DNA from: Cruorifilaria tuberocauda | Taxonomy: Eukaryota; Nematoda; Chromadorea; Rhabditida; Onchocercidae | Assembly (NCBI GenBank): GCA_013365365.1 | Contig: JABVXU010000009.1 | Span: 186,001 to 250,000 of the forward strand | Direction of reading: 5' to 3' | Length of the DNA: 64,000 nucleotides | Part shown: one piece after another, positions 1-18,765 of the stretch | Layout: the number at the start of each line of letters is the position of its first letter | How positions within the stretch are numbered: the first letter of the stretch is position 1 | The notes under the pieces: generated by a model | Seen by the model: the letters and a program-made list of their open reading frames with translations, nothing else | Database searches by the model: none | What the model was told of the DNA's origin: nothing | Program-made: the position numbers and the translations under genes

Positions 1-3000
1 TGCACAAATTGTTGGGAAATAAATGCCAAAAGAACTGTAAAAATATTTAGAAGAAGTTTTAAGAAATCTTATTAATTAGGATGAGGTGAAAAAATTATCG
101 ATTAAAATATGATGATTTAATAATGTACGATGTTAACTAGACCGATCTGATAATTTTTATGATGAAATTTTAGCTATGAATATGTGAACTGAAAATGAAC
201 AAATACATCCATTCACAACTACACTATCACTATCAGATCGATCAGAATTCACGTAAATTTAATTATGTGGAAGCTTGAAGTGAATAATAGAATTACGACA
301 TGAGAAAAAGATTATCGTAAATTGATAAATACAGAGACATTCGTAGAATGAATGCAAAACATAAATAACGTAGAATATTTTAACGGATGAATTTCTCCAA
401 CCCTCCAATTTATGAAACTTATAATAGCAGCTTAAAAGTTGAACCGTTAATAATTTATTATTTTTCATGTAGGGATTAATTAATAATTTATTTTTTATTA
501 CTTCCAGAAACAGCTAATTTCTTTGAGATTATAATATTTGGCATTTACGTTAAATTGCAATTCGATATCAATTTTTGGAAGTAATGTTATTATTTTCGTA
601 TTCGCAAAAATAAGTTATTATATTTAATTTTTTATCTGCTTATTTATTTTGAATTTCTGTAGTTTTGTATTGAAGAAACGATGTTCTAAAGCAAGCCAGT
701 AGTATGTAACATATTTTAAAATCAAATATCAACTGGTCCTTAAGCTAATCAACAATCAGTAATCGATAACCGATACAATATATCTCATGAGCATAACTGG
801 ATCATTACAAATTCATCTTGATGTTACTGTAAAAGTGGACATTTGTTTTAATGCGTTCAATTTCCTAGGGCTACGTCATTTAGAGACTGTTTTATAGCAA
901 ATATCGAAAGCAATAGAAAATATTTTCGGAACCAAAATGAAATTTTATCAGTATAAATTACATAAGCAGAAAGTACGCAAATAAAACTAAAAAAAATTAC
1001 CTTCGTGTAAACAGGAGAAATCACAAATATTTGCAAACAGATAAAAAACTGAATTGAAGTCAGTCATTTCAGCTGCTAATAATATTTAAGCAAAGTGAAA
1101 GTGCCCACTGTGCAGGATTTTTTCCAAAAATTTTCTTGTGATCAATGCATAAACTTTTCGATTGATCGATTTATAATCCCTAAGATCATACAATCAGTTA
1201 TTGTTGGGAAAAAACGAAGTCCTTGTGTATATATGCTCAGTTAAAGTAGATTATAAGCTTTGTTCCATTTCAGTTCACTGTAACTTAACTTTTTTATTTC
1301 ATCATCAGGAATATGATGAAGGATTTACCATTTTACACAGTTCTCATTTCTATCGTTTCAATTAATTCGTGTATTTCATGACTTTTAATCTTTGTGCACT
1401 GCTCATTTCAAATCACATATAGCTAATTTTGTCAGTAAAAATAAAATAAATTAAATCAAATTAATCCAAAACTTTTTTCATTATAATCATATCAACCGGA
1501 ATGGCAGTCATGAAAATTTGAAAGTAATTTACGCCATAAAACACAATTTGAAGCTAATTTTTTCTAATTCCAACTTATGATTACTACAAAGTGCGACAAC
1601 TATCGATTTGCTAGCGATCGAAATAACCTTTTCCTGTTTACTAACTCTTTTTGCCTCAACGCATTATTTTTATTGTAATCCGCAAACTTCGTATTTTGTC
1701 ATTTTAGGAGACTAAGCAAACTTTCTGTTAGGCCAATGTAAAAGACATTAGGCAAATTTTTAACTTAAAAAATAAATCAAATTCGAAAATGATCAAATAT
1801 AACGTTTGCGGATTCAAACAAAGAATCATTTCCTATTCGGATCAAATCCATTTTAAAAAATTGAGCGAAATAAATTGATTCACAAAGATTGAAAGCAATT
1901 ATAAGCTTTAATCCGACAGTTTCCTTTAGCTCGGAGAAATACATATGCATGGGATATACTAGTATGAAAGTTTCTTGAGACGAGAAAGCAACGCCATCAT
2001 TTTAGAATTAAGAAAAAGCTACTTTGATGAGTTGGAAAAAAATAGTTGTCTAATGCTGTACTTAAATACTTTTCCAATCATTAAGGAAGGCGAGAGGCTT
2101 GGAATGGATTGAGCGAAGATTCAATTAAGTCTTAAAAATTGAATTTAATTAGCTGCTTTTCTCAGACAATAACAGGAACCGGATTTTCTTCCGCATTAAC
2201 TCTTCATTTCATACAATTTTCAATCATTTTACAAATAAAGGAAGATTTCGATTTAACGATTATTCGCTTCCAACAATCAAAATTTCAATTTTTATTTTCA
2301 TGGCAATTGTCGTAAGCTTATAAAGTTTTAGAGTTCTAGTAACTATAACTAAGCATGGAGAAATTATATTCAAATCTAAAAATTTAATTTGCACGCAAAT
2401 TTTGAGAAGTGATGGGACATTGCCGGATCAACGAAACTCAGTTTATTGATTTCTTTGTTTTATGCTTAAAAAGACTTTAATATATAAATGACATTATGTT
2501 TAAACTAAAAAAGCAGAAACTTAGGTTTGCATTTGCATTTTCATTTTTGCTGGTTATTAAATTTTAAAAATTAAATCCAAAAAATTTAATTTTGGAAGTC
2601 ATTGACAATTTGTCTGTAGAATCACCGCGAAATATCATTTCTGCACTTATCAAATTTCCTCTCTATTTACTTCGTCAAAATGTTTTTGTTGTGTATTATT
2701 TGTCGAAATTCGAAAAACGACAAAAATTAAGGGATAAATTTCAAAGTATTAAAGTATACTACCTACGCTAAAATGTAAAACGATAATTAAATCTATTCCC
2801 ACCCCTTCTTTCTCAAAGAAAATAGTGAAAAAGTGCAACATATTTCTCCCTTTCTCTCTTTTTCCACTCACCCTTTGCTACTTCATTCATTTCACTACGT
2901 TTTACTGCAGTACAAACATCCAACGAGTATTAATTTAATTACTTAATTTTATCAAAACAGTCATTTAATAAGAAATAATAATAGGAAACAATATGATTAT

Positions 3001-6000
3001 TTTAGATAAATACCAAGTGATAAGAAATAATATAACAACTTTCTTCATTCCATTATATAAATCAATTAACAGCTACATTGCTTATTCCATGAAGTATCTT
3101 TATATTTGAAATATGTTGTCTTTTCCCTAATATATCCCCATTAATGATCGTCTAAATTTTCCGGCTGTAATATTCAACGTGTCAATATTTAGGCGAACTG
3201 AACGAGACTTTATCAGTATACAATTTATTTAGTGATTTCTTCTTCTTACTTTGCGGAAATCTTTTTCTTGCTTTCATTCAGCTAAGAGGAGAAGTTCGGT
3301 CGTTCAAAGGTGTTATTATGTGAATAAGCTTGTAAATGAAAATTTTAATAGCCTTAAAACTTTTTGCAGACATATTTTCACTCCAGCTAAAAGTAAACTG
3401 ATTCATGAAGAATTATGCCTGGCAACATTTCCCAAAAGTCTCATTTTTACTATCATTGCAATTCTCGAAATGAACACTTAAATCCTTGATGGATAAAATC
3501 TTTTTCGAACTATTAAAAGTTTAGGGATTTTCAGTTTCTCTCAATATGAAAATTTTAGCTTTGTACCATGAAAAAACGAGAAACTTCAGTATAGAATAAA
3601 TGAAATGATTTTAAATGGAGCTTGCAGAATCACTCTTGGCTCAGATTATCATACAAAAATGCTGCAAAAAATACTTGAAATTGGGAAAACTTTTCGCACG
3701 ACTTCGACTATTTCAACTTCGAAACATTTCGCACAAAATAATTTTGTGATATTTTACTTGCTAAATAATGCAATCATGTATTGTGTTGCAATTATTGGGG
3801 AAACACTGAAGGAAAATTTGACAATATTAACAATTCGAAGTCTTTTTAAAAAACAGAACTTGGGCAAGTTTTTTTTCCAAATCTCTTTTCAAGTTATTAG
3901 AAAGAAAATATACTGCATCGTTATCAGTCTTTAGGATTGAAATAAAAAAAGTTATATTAAATTCATTTTAGATTTTAAGTTCCAAGAGAATGCCACAGAA
4001 AAAAATTAGCTAATATATAAAAACTGAGCAATACATAAGAATGGAAAATTGAAGCTGAAAACTAGGAAAGTGAAAAGCAAGGTTACTAAGCAGTTAATAA
4101 AAGTCAACATCAGATATCCAAATAAATTTTATAAAGATAAATTTCAAAAGGATCGATGAAATGATTGGCAGTAAAAATTTCCAAATAATCGTTGAATCAT
4201 GCACTGAATAAAATATGAATAAAATTTTAGAAGGATTATCAAATATGAAAAATGAAATAAACCTTATGTGACAACGATTAAAACGGTTGCCATAGCTACT
4301 TTCGAAGATGACGTTTAATATTTGATAAAGTGAAGAGAGGAAAAAGAGGAAAGGAAGTGAGTGAAAATATTGAACTTTTCTTCCGACTTTTCGATAATTA
4401 AAAGAAAATTGTCGAAGAATGAAGAAATGATTAAGCAGGCAAGAGTATTTATGAAATAGAACTTTTCAATTTATCAATTTCAGAAATGATTTTCGGATCG
4501 AAAGAGATCGACGTACCTTCCCTGTGAGCTTTTCCTATTGCAATAAAAACGACAAAAAATATATTACTTTGCAGATAATAGGTTACTTTATAATTTACAT
4601 GAAGGTAATGAATTTCAACGTTAAGGATAAATTTACTATCATTGAATTCTAACATCGGTGATTCGTTCTATTTCCATCACTTTGTTTACGTCATTTATTA
4701 TTCTGATGTTACGTTCTTCCAAGTAATACAATTTCTTTCAACAGGTAATGCAATTTTTTCATCGCTGCTCGTGATAGAATACAATCAATGTTTCACCTGT
4801 CAGTGACCGCAGTTCATTGGGAAATCTCTCGGAGATATTTCTTATGCGGTCGTTTTTTTTTAATTTACACTTCAGTGTTTGCAGAAACAGCAAAGTCTTT
4901 ATTTTTGACTGTAAAACAAAATAAAAAAAAGCAATTGGAGCACTTTTATTTGGTGGGACAGTAGCAAAGACGAGATAGTGAAAGGAGAATGCGGAAAAAT
5001 GTATTAAAAAAAAGTATTATTCTTTTAATTATAGAAACAAATAAAAAATAAGTGGTATCCAATGCTGACATTTTTAGAAAGAAAATAAGAGAAAGAGAGA
5101 GAGGGAGAGAAAAATTACAGTTCGGTTTCAAATGAGAAATGAAAGTCATCAGTGAGAAAACCTTTCATGAAAATCTACCGGACTAACATTTCGTTCAAAA
5201 AGTCAGTGAGCTTTCTGAGAAAGCTATCCGAAAGAGAATGTACTGATCAGTTGACAAAATTGACAAGAAATTCCAATCCATCAGCCTTTAGAAATAGAAA
5301 CCGAAATGGACTGATATCTCCAGTTTACGGTATTTTCATAGCATTAAGGCTTTTCAGTAATGTATAATATATATACACTGACAAAACTCTCTTTCATTTT
5401 TTGAGTTTTAATGCAAATTTTGCTGATCAAAATTTCTTAGCAATTAGTAAATGACTTATTTATCTCATTGAGTTTCTATTTTCTGATAATATAAAAAATG
5501 ATAGAACAAAAGAATTACGAAACAAATATTGCGCTCTTCATTTAACTTACACACTTTTCCACAGGGAGGGAAAGAGAAAGAGGGACAAAGAGAGAGCGAG
5601 GAAGGGAGCAGGTGAGTTGGAGAAAATTCTTTGTTTGATTTTAAAATGATATGCAGTAGCAAGACAAAATTTGAGAAAAATTAGATTGAAATCATTAGAT
5701 TTACTCGTACTCCTCACCACAGGTGTACTGCTCTGCATAGGCTCCCACAAAGGTATAAAGCTTTATTACCTAAAATCGTACAATATTGTAGCAGAGTGAA
5801 TATTCCTGTGTTGCACTGGACAAGCATAAACGAGAGAATAATGATAGGAATTTTCAGGATCCGGTATTTCTGAGTTCCAAATATATACCGAAATTCTGCA
5901 TATACAGAAGCCTGTGTCGAAGTATTTTGGTAGTTAAATTTCAATATCCTAAAAAAACGTCGCGATTTGGAGAAAATAGATGTTATAACGAAAAAGAAGT

Positions 6001-7770
6001 AATGGAGAATATTTCATAAGGTATATTAATGGAATTAAGACATTTTTGATTAGCTTCAATTTTCAGGATTTTTCTTAAATGGCACAAAAATTTTATAGGA
6101 AAAAAATAATAATTAACTATAGAAAGCCCTGACTGGAATTTCTTATTTCTCGGTACATTTGAAAAACTCAACTAATCGTTATTGGGCAATCAATTTTCTT
6201 TTTTTTTGACGTACATAAAGGATAAATACGCACGAAGAGTTACATGGAAAGCAGATGTGTATAATGGCAGTGATAAGAAAACAATGATAACATAAATCGG
6301 TACAAACATGCAAGATTTAATTGTTAAATTTAAGTAAATAAAGAAAGTCATAATAGGACGGATGACCTAGTATAAAAGGGATTTTTAGAATAAATTCCAC
6401 GTTTAAAATTGTCAGAAGAGGTAAAGTTAGCAATGTAGCATTATAATTTCATACACAAACAAACTGAAAGTTAGGAAATTTTGGCAGTTATCAAGAAGTA
6501 ATGAAAGACAAAAAAATTACTGCCTATTTAATAGTTTCAAAGAATGTGAAGTTCAGATCAAATCAACAAAAAAAAATCTCCCAAAAATTTGAAATTTCAA
6601 AAGATCATTTTTATCTTGTTATCATGAAAAATTTTGCAAAAATTTCAGTTCATTATCAAAAATTTTATGAAAAGAATAAAATTCTTTCTTTTTCCAAAAG
6701 AATGACAGTGATGGTTACAACAGCGAAATAAAACAATATGTATATAAAGCGTTCAACATCACCAAATTTGAGATGAGAAGGAATGAGAAAGAGAAAAGTA
6801 AAAAACAGTAAAACATCCGTTGCTGATGAAAGAGAAGATAATTATCATTAAATAAGAGATATTAATAAAAGCATATTATGATAAGAAATAAAATTCCGCA
6901 GAACATCTCTTAATATCAACGCACAAAATTCAGTCTACGATATGCAAAGCAATTTAGCGGATAATTATTATTAATCATCCAATTTACCTATGAGCAGTTT
7001 AATGACTCGGAATGATATTTCAACTTGTACATGGAATTAAAGTTGTCGAATTTTGTTTGCTCAAAATAATTTCAGGAGTAAACTTTAGTAAAAATCAGAA
7101 ATGAACTAGCTTCCAAAAATAGATAATTCCAAACATAATTTGATTCTTCCACTAACTTTTTCTTTCCACAAAACAGAAATATTATTCTTTTTCTCTGATT
7201 GCTATGCTAGTTTGACAAATTATTCAATCCTGTTTCCTGACCATGAATTCCCTAATCACTTTAAAATTTATTCTTGTCTACATTTACCATTTGTAGAGTA
7301 CAACAAAAAAGTGGTAGTCAACGAAAAGTAGGTAGAATATATTGAAATAGATCAAACTGTCATCCAAAATCAGATTTGGGAAGAGAGGGATATTCGAGAA
7401 TTCTTCCACAGTTATTAATTTTAATACATCAGAATTAAATTTTTTAAATGATAAGAGAGTTCTGCAAACAAAAATAGAAGGAAAAAGAAAACAATAATAT
7501 CACTTCAATTTCCGTTCTGAAAAACTTAATACTTCATATACAATTAGCACTGATAATGAGGAAATTTTTTAAGAAAATTAACTTATCGAAAATGAGGCAG
7601 ATTTTCGTGGAAGTACTCTATTGGCGGACGATACGTTGATTTTTCGTTTTTCAATACATTTCAAAAATAATTATTCGAATTTATACAAATCAATCCATTC
7701 AATTCCGTATTTGTACTATTGAACAGCCATTTAATACTTTCCAAAAGTTTATTTATTTATCCTATTGTTA
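1..7770. other. AT-rich intergenic DNA, no supported gene
   Basis: I see no exon here that is supported by homology or by linked splice sites. The longest open frames are of the length expected by chance in DNA this AT-rich. The only patch with somewhat protein-like reading is a plus-strand frame from an ATG at 5167, which ends at 5367 and has a possible donor (G then GTATTT) near 5330. It is solitary and unrecognised. The right part of the region is downstream of lit-1. Confidence 0.6.
7748..7753 (-). promoter_or_regulatory. candidate polyadenylation signal of lit-1
   Basis: On the minus strand an AATAAA hexamer lies about 17 bases beyond the lit-1 stop codon, inside the run AATAAATAAAC. 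Such a short 3' UTR is plausible for a nematode. AATAAA-like words are common in AT-rich DNA, so other downstream sites are possible. Confidence 0.35.
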
Positions 7771-14050
<6,280 letters not shown>

Positions 14051-14462
14051 TTCTTCCGCTGCTCCTGTATACTAATCACTGTATATCGTAAGAATGAATG
14101 AAAACTATCAAAGATCCTTAGAGGGAATTAAAAAAGATTTTTTCTTTGCATTTATCGTCAGCGATAAGATTTCATTTCCGAGAAAGTAGCCATCATCAAG
14201 GAAATTAATAACATATAGAAAATAATCGTGATAAAATTTTCTAGTATTATTCCGCTGCGTTATAATCATCGGAATCCCTATCACGTCTTTGAATTGATTT
14301 ACGCTGCTTAATTTTAACTACCTGAATTAATCTTAAATCAAAATTCAAATACTTATCCATTCCCAACATCATACAGTCTACCAATTGATGACCACTTCTG
14401 ATAGAATTTTAAATTTTAAAATTTTCGTTTCTAAATATCAAACATCAATAATTCACAGAGAC

Positions 14463-14707
14463 CTTGAATGACGAAAATATTTTTGATATATTTGATGGTT
14501 TGATTATTGGCTGAACTAAATAAGCAGTAGCTGGGAATGTACCGTAAATTATTCGTTCTTCGCAACCACTTAATGGTACTTGGATATTCCTCGAGGAAAC
14601 TGATGATAAGGCTGATCCGGCTGATGACGACGATATCACTGTCGATAACTCACTACAGTGATCGTTGTTTGCGGTCGCTGATGAGCAGCCTGATGAGGAG
14701 CTACTTC
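14463..14707 (-). CDS. lit-1: probable 5' Ser-rich exon of lit-1
   Basis: On the minus strand a strong acceptor (TTTTGCAG) at 14708 opens a frame of 81 codons preceded by 2 bases. It ends in AAG at a GTCTCT donor, phase 0. The peptide begins with a serine run (SSSSSGCSSATANNDH) and has a second serine cluster. The next exon can start at 14071 after a GATTAG acceptor, also phase 0. That reads YTGAAEE directly into the ATG used above, so the two exons join cleanly. The first base of its first codon must come from a further upstream exon that I could not identify with certainty. Nemo-like kinases have long, poorly conserved, low-complexity N-terminal tails, which fits. If this exon is used, the ATG at 14050 is internal. 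Confidence 0.6.
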
Positions 14708-17033
14708 CTGCAAAATTGCAATTCGAAATTGAACAATTTTTGAATTTCCGATTAAGTTAATACATTCATCAGTATGAAGTGGAATAAAATCAAATTCTCA
14801 ATTGTTATTTCACTCAAAAATTTACGATTGCTTGCAAAACAATTCTACAATATATTTAAAAGCACAAACTCAGTTTCATACATTAACAGTAATACTTTTC
14901 AAACGCATGGAAATAATTGAGAAACTTCGAGAAAGGAAAAGAGAATTAAATTTAGGACAGAAACTGGAAAGAGATAATAGATCAATTTTTAAACAAAAGA
15001 TGATTGAAATGTAATTGGTGAAGCAAAACATTAAGCATTTCTTGAGAAAATTTCATAAAAATGTATATTAACCAATCGCTTAATGCACGTTTTACAGTAT
15101 CACTATTAAATTAAAAGATATCTGAAAAAGGTTGCAAAGATAGAGAATGGAATAAGTTGAAGGGATGGAATAAAGAATTTGAATTATCATGAGAGTGAAA
15201 ATCATTAAATTTAAAGTGAAAAATGATGAGAATAATTGACGAAATAAACGAAAAAAATTTTCATATTTTGAGAAGTGCTAATTGAACAAAAAAAATACTG
15301 CAACTTATGATAACAAGAAGTACAATTTCTTTCCTCGTCCAATATGAAAAAAGGAAATTGAAATAGGAGAAATGAACTTTTCAGTTTTAAGAAGAAAAAA
15401 GGAATAAAGAGTGGAAAAGAAAGCAATGCAAAGCATGAATAAAAGGATAACAATATTTGACTAAAATTTTTTATAAAAATTATCATAAATTAAGAAAGGA
15501 ACAAAATTTATGATTATTACTAAAAATATTAGTAATGAAATTCAGTTAAAGAAGTAAGGACACTCAAAAGATATTTAAAATTTAATTAAATTTAAAAATA
15601 GTTTACTTTTCTTTATGCTTGACGATATTAATATTAATTAAAAGAAAAAGATAGAAGTACTGATGAAATAAATTTTTCTCCTTTCAACCATCACCTTTGC
15701 TATCTTCTATACTAATAAAAAGTGAGTATCAATATTAAAAATTCATAAGTACAATATCACTATGGAAATGAATAACTGTTCAGTGATGAAGATTTGTCAA
15801 ATAACTTCATCCAAATTATCAGCAGTAATGAAATAAACATACGACTAAACGATATGACAGTATCAGAAGAATGTTAAAATATTAACATTAAACTGATTGA
15901 AAGCTATTCAGCTGTCATTAACGTATGAAAATAAAAGTTAACATTGTATTTAGAGCAATTCAGCCTACAATTCTTATTACATCATCACTATTATCAGAGA
16001 AAACAAAAGAAACCGTTTTCCTTTTAAACCTTTTCACCGTAATGTATTTTAAAAACGACTAAAAAATTTTTTACCTGATAATTATTATGAAATGTTACTT
16101 ATAAACTGTAAAGATTCCACTAAAATTAAGTTATGCACTTATGCACTTCAATATGACAAAAAATCCACTCAACTTTCATTGTTTAATCAATCAAAGCATC
16201 ATTTTTTTAATGCAAAAGATTTTCAATTATTTGGAAAAAATTTTCTTCAAATTTAATTAAAATTTCAAACGAATTGAAATCAAAATATACAACTCTAAAA
16301 AGATATCCTTTATTAATTAATTAAAAAAAAAAAGAATTACAACAAACAAACACCATCCAAACAAATAAACAAAATTGATCAAATTCGGAATGGTGAAGAA
16401 ATAAACAAAAAAATTTTATACTACTCAAACAACACTGTGCAAATTACGAATAGTCGGGAACTGAGAATTCTTCATCATAAAAAAAACATCTTTTCTTCTT
16501 CTACAACTTAAATAGGACAGTCTCCGAAATTCATTTACTCACAGAATAATTTTCACTATTCAGAAAATGTTAATTTGTTAAACACATTAATTTATGCAAA
16601 AGGATATCTTTAGTCATCTTCGTGGTAATATTTGTTAATTAATGCTAGACGTATCGAACTTATTAGCTTTATGCAAATACTATTTATTTATTCTACGAAA
16701 CGGATCTTACAAAATATTTTTCTCGAAAAATCATAGATGAAATGCTGATCGATACTGAAATGAGAGGGAAATCATTCATATAAGTGAATACAATACTCTA
16801 ATTGCTGGAATAATTAGCTGATTCAGGTGATTATGGGACCAAAAAGCTCCAAAGTAAGTCAAATAATGATATCGAGAAATAATTAAATGCGAAATCTGTT
16901 CAAATTTTTGAAAAATCGGTAATACCGTTCAATTCAATTGCTTTTGACGCTGATGAAAGAGCGATGGCTAAAGAGAGATCACTGAAAAATGAAAGAGAGA
17001 AGAGAGAAATTAAGGGTCGCAATGTCTGGGATA
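14708..17033. other. AT-rich DNA upstream of the lit-1 Ser-rich exon
   Basis: No supported exon is visible. A small inverted repeat (arms 15516-15523 and 15529-15536) is the only structure I noted. If exons further upstream belong to lit-1, this is an intron; otherwise it is 5' flank. Confidence 0.5.
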
Positions 17034-17207
17034 TTATGCAGAGATTGACCCCTTGGGTCGTCTGACCTCCTTCAATGTGTTGTCACAACCACAGAGCAAA
17101 AATGACCCATCGATGGGTATTATTCCCCTACTGTTACTCTTCTTTTCAAAAGGAAGTGTTAAATAAGTGAAAAGATCGATGCTTGCGAACTTTTCCAAAA
17201 GAGCCAT
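17034..17207 (-). CDS. unrecognised 57-codon reading frame or 5' exon
   Basis: A minus-strand frame runs from ATG (17205-17207) to TAA (17034-17036) in a patch clearly richer in GC than its flanks. The peptide has a balanced, protein-like composition: MALLEKFASIDLFTYL, then GIIPIDGSFLLCGCDN and a basic end. It is not low-complexity. It lies 2.3 kb upstream of the Ser-rich lit-1 exon on the same strand. A phase-1 donor inside it (TGTG then GTTGTG) would join that exon in frame, so it could be the lit-1 start exon. It could equally be an independent small ORF or conserved promoter DNA. I do not recognise the peptide. Confidence 0.3.
   Translation of the reverse strand: MALLEKFASIDLFTYLTLPFEKKSNSRGIIPIDGSFLLCGCDNTLKEVRRPKGSISA
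17105..17118. promoter_or_regulatory. 14-bp perfect palindrome with nearby TGACC half-sites
   Basis: ACCCATCGATGGGT is a perfect palindrome. Within about 80 bases on the left are further TGACC words (TGACCCC near 17046, TGACCTCC near 17063). Repeated TGACC/GGTCA words are what nuclear-receptor half-sites look like, but no binding is demonstrated. The palindrome overlaps the 17034-17207 reading frame, so it may simply be coding sequence. Confidence 0.3.
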
Positions 17208-18202
17208 AGAACCATAAAATTTTCAGCTGCTCTTAAATGATTCTCGGTGATCGGATATTGAATTTCTAGCAACTAATTTCCATTCTTTCAGCTTTCTGGC
17301 GAAATTTTTGGAACGGAAAACTTGTAATAACATATTCATATTGCATTATCCTGACATCTGACCTTTACTTGTTCTATACTCTTCTACTGACTATAAAATG
17401 CTACGCACTTTTAATTATTCCCAATATTAATTAAAACACATCTGATCAGTTTATTCCTAACATTTATAAATCGAAGAAAATTAGAACATTAACAATTTAT
17501 TTCGACTGATATCGCAGTCGAAATAAAAAAGAAAAGATATAACTAGTATGATGAAAACAAAAAACTTTCTGTTACATTAAAAAAATTATCAGATGAAACT
17601 TCTATTCTTTCTCGAATAATGATACGGATGACCCCAAAATGTCCTTCAAGTGATAACATGAACTTTCTTTTTTCACTATTAAAAGCATATGGACAGATGG
17701 TAACCAGCAGACAGACAGACACATAATTACTTTTCCGATTGAATCTTTCAGGTACAGAATGGCACCGACACAGACACATCATATATGGATGCATATGTAT
17801 ATACGTACGTGTGTGTATGTGTGTAAGACGTAAAACGTTGTAAGCAGCACTTCGATCTTTGAATTGAACTAGAAAGGCTTCTTTAGAAATATATCGGTCC
17901 CAAAGGAGAAAAGAAGAGAAGAGGCCTCAATAAAAAAGTGAAAAGAATTCAAATTTAAGGAAAGACGACAGATGTAGTCGTCTTTTCTAGTTTCCCCTCT
18001 CATTCAGTCTAGTTGAACTTCAAATTCGAATTTAAGTTCTTTTCCAATTTAGGTATGTTAGTTCTTTTGCATTTCATTTATTTCATGAAGAAATTGTAAT
18101 AACTTATTCATGTTGGACTTTAAGTTTCAGCAAAATGATAATTTTTTTTTGAATTAATGAAGTTGGTATTGAACTTGTGAGAAAATGACACTTCGAAAAT
18201 AT

Positions 18203-18765
18203 TTAAGATTGAAAATTAATTAAATTCGAGAACAAAAGCCAGTGGATTAATAATGTTCTCATGAGCCATAACAATACTTTTGAATAATCTTTTCTATCAA
18301 TTTTACTACAAAAGTTAGAGAATTTCGAACGAACTAAGCAATCGTAAAAAGCAATATCTTCAGTGATGTTACCGGAATTAGGATCATGAATTCTAATGGT
18401 CTGGAACCGGAATAAAGAAACTGCAAATAGGATAGCCAATGGACAGAGAAAAACATCATCAATGACCGATCGCCTTCCAAGTGCCCAGTAGTCGGAAGAG
18501 AAATGATCTCATTCTGATTAATTGTTCGCTTTGTTCATTTTATGGTATGGTTGGATCCTCTCAAACACCGCGCTATTGTACCTAAATTCTCGGTCAGTGC
18601 ATGACAGAAATTACGATAATAAGTTAGCAGCAAATTCACATTTCCAATATGAAATAATAATGATAAGTTGAACGTTTCAAGTTCATTGCCAAAGCATTGG
18701 AAGTATTCAGACTTTCGATGAACAAGCCTTGAGTAGATCCATAAAAAGATAGAGATATGCAAATT
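18203..18765 (-). CDS. two linked candidate exons of an unrecognised gene
   Basis: Exon one (18765-18582) follows a strong acceptor (GCGTTTCAG). It is open for 61 codons in phase 0 and ends in phase 1 at a GTACAA donor. Exon two starts at 18420 after CTATTTGCAG, needs exactly that phase, and stays open for 72 codons to a TAA at 18203. An internal phase-1 donor (GTAAAA) at 18306 is an alternative end. The intron would be 161 bases. The peptide is mixed hydrophobic/polar (for example RFQTIRIHDPNSGNITED), and the run to the TAA is hydrophobic. I do not recognise a family. It lies upstream of lit-1 on the same strand and could belong to it or to a separate gene. Confidence 0.35.

Noticed and set aside
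3605..3934. 109-codon plus-strand frame
   Set aside because: Composition is Ile/Phe/Lys/Asn-rich as expected from AT-rich DNA, with no splice context or motif.
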